NCBI GenBank assembly: GCA_023333565.1
Contig: JAJKFH010003593.1
Location: 124,001-188,000, forward strand
Source of the DNA: Puffinus mauretanicus
Taxonomy: Eukaryota; Chordata; Aves; Procellariiformes; Procellariidae
DNA: 64,000 bases
Direction of reading: 5' to 3'
Shown here: positions 53,401 through 64,000 of the stretch, one piece after another
Layout: every line of letters begins with the position of its first letter
Position numbering within the stretch: position 1 is the stretch's first letter
Program-made: the position numbers and the translations under genes
Notes under the pieces: model-generated
The model's database searches: none
What the model saw: the letters and a program-made list of their open reading frames with translations, nothing else
Told to the model about the DNA's origin: nothing

Positions 53401-56400
53401 GGTCTAAAGTGCGTGCTTAGGAAGTGCTTAAATATGGCATTATATATGACAATTGCTCAACAAATCTGTCAACAGAAGTAAATTCATGAGCATTACAAGA
53501 GAAACCAACCCCCCCTCACCAACCCCCCTTGGAAATTGATGTTGTCAGGTGTAGCGTAAGCCTTTATAAACAGGAAACAGCTGCTCTTAGGGCTGCATGG
53601 AGATGCATCAGCGAAGAAGTTTCTTTAGCCACTTTTATTAGGCAGTGTGGAAGACTGGTTTTCACAGCATGCCTCTGAATTTACATACTGGAATAAAAAA
53701 GGTTTAAAAATAGCCATAGGTTTAGAAACACAAGGGAGACAACAAACCTCCGTCTTCCTATTTACAGAGCCTTCCATTTAATTCAATCACTGGCAAATTT
53801 TATCCGCTGTTTAATTTGATCTAAACCTCTGTAACCACATCATCAGTAGTAAAAATAACATAACTTCCATGCTTCATTTTAATCAGTTCTGATCACTGCA
53901 AAGCAGCTCTTACTTGACAGTTTGGTCACAGGCAACAAAGCTGTTTTAATTAACAAGAAAGGCTTTATCTTTGGGCAACAGATAGTCCACAGAAAAAGTT
54001 AAAAGCTTTATAAATAAATAAATTTTCAATAGATTTGAGTTATTCACACAGTGTTATATCACAAATACGACTGAATACTACAGAGACCTGTGCTGGACAC
54101 AGCATTGTTATCATGTGCACGACAGAATCAACTACATTAATCATCCAGCACAGTGGAAATGGACTTGGCCAAAACACTTGTAAAAGTAATAGACCAACCA
54201 ACTTACAGAGAATTTTTGACGTAGGGAAGTGCAAAGTTTTAAGATTTAGTTTTGTACTAAGTCAGTTCTTTCCCTGCATCCATGTGACTACACTTCTACT
54301 TCAGTTGCTTTTGCCACCCGCCCCATTACTTGACGTTGCCCCTTTCCCCTGCTCTCTGCTCTCCGCCCAGCCGCACAACCTTACATCTTCCCTGCAATAG
54401 AACTTTTCTGACGCTCATCTGAAAAATCTGCCAGAAAAGTAACTTAAGGATAACAAAAGGGGGAGTGTGACTTTTTGGGGGTCCAGAGGCATAGCAGGGG
54501 ACAGAATATAATTATAGGACTAGAAAGGCAGCAATGGAAAAACTGAGGCAACAAAAGCCATGATCTACGTTACTTCAATTGGGCACACGCCACAGAACCT
54601 TTCTCCATTAAGGAGGCTAACTTACCAAAGCTTTGTACCTGGGGTGGTATCTGCTTATTTATCCAAGTTGTAAAAATTAAGTAAGTAGATATTTCCTGGG
54701 CCACAAGAAGAGATTAATTCTAAGACCAGCACAAATCGGGACATGGTTTGGAGCTGGGTCTTCCACTGCCCTTCAAAGTGTCTCTTGGATTATCAGCCAG
54801 CCACACGACTAGAGGCTTCCTCCTGCTCATCACTTGCCATCAGGAGATGGAGGGGGGACACACACTTAAGGTTCTAACCAAAATTTAATTGTTTTGGCCA
54901 GACTTTGGGTTTGACACATCAGTGTTTTCTGAAAAATACTTTGTTGTGGAGTTCCTATGCAGCTCTGGCACCCTATGTATCACACAGAAAGAGTTTTCCT
55001 CGGTTGTACAAGGCCAACAATAAGGAAACTTCCCTTGCTAGTCTCAGAAATGCTCAGAAGTGCAGTACAGCTGCTTTAATCTGGAGTTTTCTACAAACTG
55101 CCAGGGACAAACATGCTATGAAGTTGTGCAGGTGGAGCTTAGCTGTCTATAAATAAGAGCACAGTTTGATCTTTGGCTCTGCTGAGGCTGGAGGCCTGCC
55201 AAATGTTTCTGGAAACTTGGATGGAACAGAACAAGAACAAATACGATAAAATGAGCTGAGACTGACAATGATTTATAGAGTCAATGATCATTATTCTGTA
55301 CTCACAGAGTTTGCACTTTTGGAGTCAAGTTTCACTTTTCAATAAACTTTGCTTTTTCTTATTCGTAAGGCTCTGTTCTCTATCATTTAACATGGACCGC
55401 TCATCAAAACACCCTGAGCTGCAGCAGCTATGGCACTCACAGCATTGTGCAGCCGATGGAGAAAAACAAGGAGACTGAAAAAAAACCTACACAGAAAAAG
55501 AGGTGTTGGCACTGTACAATTTAACCATGAATGTGGGAAAGAACGTATGCAGAGAAAACAGAGGTTAAAACAATATGAATACAAACTTTCTAAACACATG
55601 GCAGAGCACTTGAAGTATTTGTTCTGACAGTCGGTTCCCTAAATAAAACTCCCTTTTATGACAAGATAACTGTAAAACTGCTCAGGAAACTGTGTTCTAG
55701 GCTTTTTACTCATCCTCTCCGTCGCTTTGCTGCCGGTGTTAGCACATGATCCTCTTTCACTCTACGACTTCAGGCAGTCTCCTTACCACAACGGTTCTTT
55801 GTTGGATTTCAGAATAAGCCTACATTAATACAGGTTTATATGGCCTGGCCTACCTCTAATCTAGCTCTTGCAAAAAGGTTTACATAAGGAGAGAGAAAGC
55901 ACACATAATTCATTGGAATAACTCCCTGAAAGACTTTCAGAGAAAGTAGAGCTTAAAAAAAAGTCTCTCCAGCCATTGTCTGAATAATTAAAAAATGCTA
56001 AGAAACCACGAAAGTTTCACCCATTATTAATCCCTTCTATTTTATAGCACCGTTACAACTTCATCAGTAGCTTAACAAGACCACAAAATTTTTATTTACT
56101 TCTTCAAATACCTTACCAATTAACTAACTAGCTTAAAAATTCATTCATTCAAAGGAAAAAACAAGAAGAAACTTTTCTCTTGGCACTTTTACATGAGCAA
56201 TGCTGTCTCTCGCACTGTATCAGATTTTTCTCATTTATATACCTTTAGGTATACATGACAAGTTGAATTTCCATCCCCATTTATTCCAATATGCTACATA
56301 AGAGAGAAGAAGCTTTTCCAACAGTGAAAGGTAAAAACCATAAGCGAGTCTGAAGTTCTTCTGTGATAAATATTTTATCATAACTAACTTCCAATCATCT

Positions 56401-58113
56401 GATTTTCTATTTTAGTGCACACTGCAGCCTAATTACTGAGCTAGGAAATATAACATTTTTCCACTTTCACAAAACCAGACATGCCTAGTCAGCTTGCTAA
56501 AGAGGTACTGTCTTCTTACATGTTACATTTCACATAAATCTATTCTGTTAAGCACAATTAACATCAGCATTAAAATGCAAAATATTTTTAGGATGTAATC
56601 CAAGTGAAATTTTTTTTTTTTTTAACAGTCAAGTAGTTGTGTGCTAGCTTAAGCTGCAAGGTCTGACAAAGGGTTGTAATGTAGCAGCATTTGGATTCCA
56701 AGTGCTGCCAGAAAATGCATCTTCTGTTGAATGCAATATTTAAGAATCTGTTTGTTTACAAGGTGTCAGCAAATTAAGAATCTATAATTTGCTCCCAACT
56801 TCACATGATTTATTTCGGTTTACAACCCTACAGAAAACTGTTTAATAAGCACAGTTGCATTATATCATATGTATAAAAATTAAGCCAGCAGAAACCTCAC
56901 AATTGCAGCAATTAAGCTGCAGAATGAACCACAAGAAGCACTTTTGCTTCACTAATTCTCACACAGATATCACCTCCCCCAAATTCTGGAAAAATACCCA
57001 GAAATTAAAAAAAATGTGGTCCATTTGAGTGTGAAGTGCTTTCCCAGCAACACACCCTCTCTGTCAACTAAAGCTTTTATGAAGAGGTGTCTTTCTCAGG
57101 TCAAAATGATTTTTTTCCCACTAATCACATTGCAGAGCAGGATCTTTTAGTAGGCTAATGACAGTAGAATTTCAATCCAAAGCCACATACACTAAAAACC
57201 TCAACCTCTGTCTGAAGGAAAGAATGACATGTTTACATGTTCCTTCCCTGCCTGCACTACAACCCCAAACCTGGAAAGACTAACTACCGGCACATGCTGA
57301 AACAGCAGCCATATGGAAGAACCAGCACTGTGACTACTAATTGTGCAAGTTGATGAGACTTGCAGTGTACCGGGCTGTGAAATCGTATGAGCCCAAATCC
57401 CTCAGCGATTCCAGGTCCGTAACTGTGAGGATACAATACTGCACTGCATATTTACTGCATGCCCCAAATGCATCATGTCCATACATTACTTTGGGAGCTA
57501 CATACAAGATGGATGCACTGTTTTCAGTACAGTTTTGGAGCCTGACTATTTCTACATACTTTAAAGTAAATATGGACGGCTAAATCCCAGCTTTCAGATA
57601 ATCTAATTTTTGGTCTGCTCTTTGTCAAAGATTCATCCATCAAGAACCATGCCAGTAAACACTTTCTGACATTCCGTATGAGGGGAAGAAGGGCCTTAAT
57701 CTCAAACTCTGTTTAGGAGAAACACTGATATAACAACCTCCCATTAGCCAACTTGAGCTGACACTGTAAGCCTCCTCCAATTCCAGCAGGAAAAACACAG
57801 AGACGATACTTTGTATGCCTTTTGCATCTTGTCCTACTCCAATTAATGAATGTGGCCAGCCTTTCTGGAGGTGAAAATGAAAGAGAAATTTAGAGTCCAG
57901 AAATTTTGCAGCTGCTCATTTACCCTATAGCATCCTCTCAAAAACAGTCACTTGATCTTTTCCTCTCCTATTGTACTATTAGAAAGGTATTTTCCCCAGT
58001 CTAATAAAGTTCTGTGTATCAAATGAGGGCCCACTAACTCAGAATTGTGCAAAAATTTATCCTGTGCAGCAAATTATTTGCCCCTCTTCTTTCCCATAAA
58101 GATAAGCTCTTTA

Positions 58114-58147
58114 GGAAAAAAAAAAAAAGAAGAAAGAAAGAAAAAAG
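58114..58147 (-). promoter_or_regulatory. U-rich intronic tract downstream of the weak RERE donor
   Basis: An uninterrupted purine stretch on plus, read as U/C-rich RNA at about +53 to +86 from the GTAGGG donor. U-rich tracts near weak donors can bind TIA1/TIAL1 or PTB and influence exon use, although TIA1 sites are usually closer to the donor. Confidence 0.35.
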
Positions 58148-58190
58148 CAAGAGAAGCAAAATGAACTATAAGGCTGAAGGGAATAATTCA

Positions 58191-58298
<108 letters not shown>

Positions 58299-59895
58299 CT
58301 AAAAAATAAAGAAGACAAATAGATCATTCAATGGAATTAGCAGTGATCTGATATTGGAGAAAAACTACTAAAGGGGGCCACATGAGGTGTTCTGTGCCTA
58401 ATTATTTTTACTGTTGATATATGAAGTGAAATTTAAACAACCTGGAGGGTAACTGGGGTTTTATTAGTAGAAGAAACAGCATTAAAATATTTTCCCCTTC
58501 CTTCCTAAACTTCTCCCAGATAATGTCTGAGCCCATAAAGCACTGAAGATTTTTTGGTTAACTTTAAAAAATATTTTTTACATTAGAAATTCCAAGGAAA
58601 ATTTGAAAAAGCTCCAACAAAATATTTTTCAAAAGGAGTTGTATTTTATGCAGCATATTTTGTTCAGATTAGTAAAACCAACTGGAAAAACTAACATACA
58701 GGAGGGATTGCAAGTCATGGGATGTCAAGTTTACCCATCCAGAAAATTCTCTGTATTTTTATTGCACTGCAAAGATCACCAAGCTGTTGGAAAACAAGTA
58801 TGGAAGAGAAACAAAACCTCTACAGATAGCTACAGGAGTACATAAAAGCAACTAGGGATGTCGAAGTTGACATTACTGTTTCAGCTGGTCACAGCCTACA
58901 TTGTACCTTATTTTCTACGATAAATTCAGTATCTATATGATCAAAAGCTGTCTGAAGTAGACAGTAGACATTTAAATCAGGGTGAGGTAGAAAAACAACT
59001 ACACTGAAAAAACATTCAACAATGAACCCATGAGACTCTCTGGCTCTTAACTCTTGATAGAAAACATTTAGCACACTGTAGATTTATAGCCTGTCCTATC
59101 TTCAAAGTACAGTGGGATTTTAAGAACCGAAGGACTAGTCAGGAGCCTGCTCTATGTCTTCTGAAAATGATCTCAAAGAAAAAGAAATATTGCTGGGATG
59201 ACAAAACCTGAATTATCTTGCTACACACAAAAGGGAGAACGATTTGCATGCAAACTTCCCTACACAGACACAGACAAGAGGCAGTTTTTCTAAACAACGT
59301 GCTAAGCAAACCAAAGCTTCAAAGCTATCGATTAACATCACAGAATTTTACAGACCCTCAAAAGTTTCTTTACAATAGGGATAACCAAAACATGATTCTG
59401 TACATTGATTATCTCCTGCTTTTCCTTCCCACCCAGAATTTTTCCCAAGCCATCTGCATCCCACTCTCTAAAGCATCCATGCTGCTAGACCTGTGCTTCA
59501 TCAGTCTCAGAAAACATTTCAACAAGTACTACAATTGTTGAACTTTTCCCAAGACTGATGAACTGAACAGGGATCAAGATGCAATTACTGAACAGCGACA
59601 AGACATTAACTACTTTGTCACTATTAATATGAAGTTATAACAAAACCTGATTACAAGAGGAAAAAATTCCTCATTTTTCTTATGTCAAAAGGCTCAAATT
59701 TTAGAACAGCATTCTGCTTCAAATAAAAATAGCAAGATTACTTTCTTATTGCGGCTCACTTTAGCTAATTACGTCTCTCAACCAATTCATAAGCACCGAT
59801 TATGTACATATGACAATGGTCAGACCCCTTCTACCCTAGGGCCACCTCCTACCAATACTGGGTTTTCTTTATATTGCTTCTTTTGTCTGGTCTTG

Positions 59896-59990
59896 TCTTA
59901 ACTCAGACTGTAAGCTCTTTGGTGCACAAGAATGCCCTGCATTCACACTGCACCCAGTAGCATGATTCAGAGACTTTTAGAAGCTGTAAG
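59896..59990 (+). mobile_element. Possible ancient L2/L3-type or SINE 3'-end relic
   Basis: The phrase AGACTGTAAGCTCTTTGG resembles the well-known AGACTGTAAGCTCCTTGAGG-like segment near the 3' ends of old amniote LINE/SINE families. The continuation (GTGCACAAGAATGCCCTGCA, then CACCCAGTAGCATGATTCA) could be a degraded form. Similarity is by memory only and limited. Confidence 0.35.
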
Positions 59991-62871
59991 TAAATTACTC
60001 AAATTTACTTCTTGTTAAGTAGGTCTAAGTAATTTCTACTAAGAAATAAAGGCAGACATCTGAATCAAGATAAAAGGGAAGGGAAAAAACAAATTACTGG
60101 CAATACAGAAAATTTTTTTAGTGAGACTATAATAAAAATCAGTTTCCACTGAAAGCCAGCTTTGTGCAGTTCTCCCAGTCAATAATCTCTCTATGAAAGG
60201 TTTGTGCACTGACTTTTGAAAGCCACCATACAACTTACAGAAGAAAGAAAGTGAAATGGCAACTTAGATTGCTATGATGATATTTACAGCAAAATACAGA
60301 CATGCGTGCATATGGGGGGGGAGCAGGGGGGTGTATTATAAACATATATACAATATACTTCTTTAAAGCTGCAACACTGTTGAATCTAGGTTTCAGATGG
60401 GACAAACCCGCTGTCAGAAAGCCAGCATGGCTCCAGAGCCATGGCACTTCTACGAATGACAGGGCAGAATGTTCAACAAGTCTTCAAGAGCTGCAGCAGA
60501 ACTTGCCAAAAGCTGGGAAATGGAAAGCAAAGCTCTGCACTCCGTACAGGACTCATGCAGCTGTGAAAAGAAAGCACATCTGTAAGACCTGCTACAAAGC
60601 AGTCTTCACTTTCACTTCCTGGCTTTTGTCAACTCCGGTTTTAAATAGCTCGTGCATCTGTAAGTACACTGCTTTTTTATAAAACAGGGTTCACTTTTTC
60701 AATAAAAATGATACCATAAATGGACAGGGAATTTCAAAGAACAAAAAGTGCCCATTTCACACAAGGTACTGTGGTCTATCGTATCGGGGCACTTTATGAA
60801 ATGGTGGACTTTGGATACCACATATCATGCCATGCCATCTTCCCATCTATTTTATTGGCATCTCCATTTTCTGGTCATCAATGCCACAGAACGGATTGTG
60901 GCAGTCTATAAAGCCAATCTGTTTGCAGTACAGAGCACACTACAAATTACTTTGTTTTCTTCAGCAAAGAAAAAGTCCCTGCACATGAACCTCAAGGTAT
61001 TAAAAATAACAGCTAATGTATTCCATTTGCTGATGAAATTTCAGTTCCATATAATTTTGAGCCTTCTTTGTAACACCTGAAGAGCCAAGTTTCCAGAAAA
61101 CTATTTGATCAACAATTGTTATCCAACACCTCAAACAGGTGGTCTAAGGTCCAAAAATGCAGAGGACCAGGTTAGCTAGAAAAGCAGAAGTGCACAGCCC
61201 GCTAGAAAATTAGGCCACTCAAAAGTCTTACTGCATACCTCCTACTGACAGGGGTGAACATGTTATCAGTGTGCTAAAGAAGAAGTTAGTACATTACGGG
61301 TTACACGTCACACAAATTGGCTCAAATCTTCTGTTATCAGTAGGAACAGATCTTGAACTGATGAAGGTACTCTTCCACCTCCACCAAGTTACTGGGGCAT
61401 TTGAAATTTATTTATACTTAAGGGACTTACAAAGAAAGTAAAGTACTTCTAAAAATAAAAGGTCACTACTGGGCAAAGACCTCTGATCATTACCTGCAAT
61501 GTGTTTTTAGAACAAACAATAATGTACCCTTAACTGGCGACCTGAATTTTTTTCTCCTTACCAACGACTAAAATAACAATAGCATACAGGGTGCTACTGC
61601 AGTAAAACAAGCGCTTGGCTAATATAATGGGAACAAGAAAGCAAGCTAAGCCAGAGTGGTTTTCTATTCATTTTCAGCTTCCTATATGGCACCTACAGGG
61701 AAGTTAGAGATACTCAGTGCAATAATTATAACTGTATGTACCTTTGCAGAGTAACCATAGAAAACAATACTTCAGCTTCCAAAAAATAATTTCCTCCCCA
61801 CCCTGCTTCTTCAGCTATCTGATCTCCGCAAGCTACTGCTAAGAGATGCATTAACACATCAGAGCCATCAATAGCACCCCACGCTGCGGTAAGCCAGGGA
61901 GATGCATTACCTGAGATCACTTAGTAGAAACCATTGCTTTCAAACCTGTCTCCCCAGGTGAAATTTCCTAACGTACAACAGAACCACGGCTTGTAAATCT
62001 GCCTCTGTTGACTACATCAGTGCCAGCTCCCGTGACTGCACCTCCATGCAAGTGAAACAAGGATCTTGGTCCATCAAGCCACAAGTCAAATGATAAGAGT
62101 CGAAAGCTAGGACTTGCAGTGCTAGTGCTCCACGCCAATACTCAAACACCACCAGTGACTTTAAACTTCTTTTTAAACTTGTTTTTTTTAAGACTCCTGT
62201 GGTATGCAGTACCTACTTAACGGCATGAAAATAAGATGTTGTCTTTTCTACTGGGTACACATTAATTTTTCTCCTTGTTTGCACTCCAGCACTGGGAACA
62301 GATCCATCTTAAAGAAAAAAGGACTGTTTGTTTTGCCAGCTCACCTTGCAAATGCTTTTTTCTGTGCACGCCACTACCTAAAAGATTTTTCACTTAGGAA
62401 ATTTGACAGTGTTGAAGAGAATGGTGCTTCTGTTTCTCTTCCCTCTTTGCTCCCTCCCAAAACATGCAGTAATGCCAAAGCCTCTTTGTAACTTGGAGGG
62501 CATCTTTATTTTGCCTCAAGGACAACACGTGTTTTTCCCTGGCAGCCCTATTGCCCAAGCAGTTCAATCTGCAAAAGAATAAGACAAGCCCAGAAAGAAT
62601 GGACTGGTCTAACAGGCAACTACTCTGGTTACTGAAAAATAGAAGAGTTTACAGGCTGTCAAAACTGCCCCAAATCAACAACAGAAAATATGAGCATTAG
62701 CTTTTTTGACCAAGTAATTACATTAACAAAAATCACAAAACCCATAAGCACAGACGTGAAAGAAGAGGAGTCATGTAACAGAGAAGACACAGATGTGAAA
62801 ACAAGAGACCTGATACAGGTTTAGAATCTCCTGAAAAATGTTACTTTTAGCAAGCGGAACAAAAAAGCTTT

Positions 62872-62933
62872 TATAAGTGCCAGGAGTAGGATAATGCAGC
62901 AAAAAGGAAAAATATTTTTTTATAAGTGCCAGA
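62872..62933 (+). repeat. Direct repeat with 49 bp period
   Basis: TTATAAGTGCCAG occurs at about 62871 and again at about 62920, the second copy preceded by a T run. It suggests a local duplication of an A-rich unit that has diverged between the copies. Confidence 0.6.
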
Positions 62934-63964
62934 GTTAAATTTACATGTTTCAATCTGGCTCATTCTCTGCTTATTACTTTCGGTCATTTAATATATATAA
63001 GCACTTTATTGGCAAGCAACTCAAACATATAAATAATAGCTAATGATGACTGTCTATGGTTTCATTAACTTCTCGTTGAACTTTTCAAGGTATTGCTGTA
63101 AACACTAGATTACTATCCTGTCACCTAGAGAATCACCATTTTTAGCATTAACTCTGCCACCTAAATTTTGAACCACTGTGGCATTATGTACGTATACAAC
63201 TGCAACAAAAGGAATCAACACAAATGTACTTTGACTTTAAAACAGAAAATACAGCAACTTCTGCATCACTGGACAGGGTTTTAGATTAAAGAAAAATTCT
63301 GAATGTGCACGTGTCCAAAAACCTCATTTATATTACAACAGTCATTAAACAACGCTAGATCACAGGCAAGCCTTATTACCATAAAGTCTGCACATTACCA
63401 CAAGGTTTCAAGTTTCCACTACAGCTTCTCAGCAGAGCTGCCATTTTCTGTCTGCGTGATGGTGCAAATAAATTCTCCTTTTGGCATGGCTCAGCTGTCA
63501 GGCACCTCTGTTCTGTAATGAACCCGTGAATTACATCTTGCAGCTCTGACATCTCTGGTCTTGCTCATCAAAATATTGTTCTTCAATTGTAATTTATAAC
63601 TTAATTTAAATGTCCCTTTTACTGTGACCTTTTTAGATCAGAATGGCATTGCATCTGGCAGCTTCTACTTCAGCAAGGCATCCTTTTGCAATTACAGTCA
63701 TTATGATCGCCGTTGAAAAGCCCATCTGAGTGAGGCTGCATTCATGCTACAATATTAAATAACTGCAGTCCATTAAGAACACTGTCAGACTCCAGAGTCT
63801 TTTTCTCTAAGGAAAAATTGCTACTATACAGTGAGAAAGTAGTACTGAACTACTTTGAAATCTACCGAGAAAAGCCAATAAAAGCAGAAGGGATTGTTCA
63901 GCCGAACACACTTTTGTGAGGATGCAGTCACGTCCAGCATTGATAGGACAGCACTGGAATTCAG

Positions 63965-64000
63965 GAGTTCTCCAGGTTCGAGTGCTGGCTCTTCCACTGA
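63965..64000 (+). mobile_element. Possible MIR-like SINE core, cut by window end
   Basis: CCAGGTTCGAGTGCTGGCTC followed by TTCCACTGA resembles the MIR core segment with its GGTTCGAATCC promoter-derived motif and CTCTGCCACTTA. Only the first part is available because the window ends here. Confidence 0.35.

Larger units (their letters stand above)
58299..64000 (-). other. RERE: RERE intron upstream of the linker exon (5' end outside window)
   Basis: Sequence upstream of the TTTTTTAG acceptor at 58299-58300 in the gene's direction. The preceding ELM2 exon, expected to end with codons for ALNT and to contain the ARSMAAFAG segment, is not visible up to 64000. The only suggestive content is possible relics of ancient repeats near 59.9 kb and at the very end, and a short direct repeat near 62.9 kb. 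Confidence 0.85.

Noticed and set aside
60313..60332. G-rich block resembling a quadruplex
   Set aside because: Only three independent G3 runs can be drawn.
61726..61920. Possible preceding ELM2 exon
   Set aside because: A minus-strand frame here reads MISGNASPW..., which does not match the expected ARSMAAFAG/ALNT segment, and splice sites do not fit.
63970..63985. tRNA B-box-like GGTTCGAGT
   Set aside because: There is no A box or cloverleaf upstream; better explained as a SINE relic.

Overview
The window looks like nuclear DNA of an amniote, most likely a bird. It is almost entirely non-coding and only lightly interspersed with repeats. The one clear young-type transposon is a 5'-truncated CR1 LINE with the bird-style 3' end. 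I found no bacterial gene, phage, plasmid, CRISPR or organelle sequence. The many short open frames across the window behave like chance frames, with no codon bias, no family match and frequent overlap on both strands.

The gene is RERE (arginine-glutamic acid dipeptide repeats, an atrophin-family nuclear corepressor/coactivator), transcribed on the minus strand. Two internal coding exons are present. The upstream one (58298 to 58200) encodes the end of the ELM2 region, the ELM2-SANT linker and the first residues of the SANT domain. The next one (31453 to 31373) encodes most of the SANT domain up to the PNKET motif. They join in frame, both are phase 0-0, and both have good splice signals. No other RERE exon was found: the following FYYYW-encoding exon and the preceding ELM2 exon must lie outside the window. 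So 1-31372 is part of one intron, 31454-58199 is a complete intron of about 26.7 kb, and 58299-64000 is part of the intron before it.

The most notable element is a dense CpG island at about 31.87-32.47 kb, inside the 26.7 kb intron and only about 0.4 kb upstream (in the gene's direction) of the SANT exon. It has GC boxes, a YY1-type site, an M-box, NotI sites and strong G-quadruplex motifs, and looks like an internal, possibly bidirectional, promoter. A transcript starting there would lack the ELM2-coding exons, so ELM2-less or shorter RERE products are a natural hypothesis. On the minus strand one open frame from the island could even splice in phase to the SANT exon through a mediocre donor.

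The rest is intronic. It contains the CR1 copy (10.88-11.63 kb), a CpG-enriched patch (27.2-27.5 kb), a small CpG cluster with an RFX-type X-box (40.59-40.70 kb), a second RFX-like site (35.25 kb), two intronic G-quadruplex motifs, several local tandem duplications and hairpins, and faint traces that may be ancient MIR/L2-class repeats. I do not see a new multi-gene system; the interest lies in promoter architecture and exon modularity.
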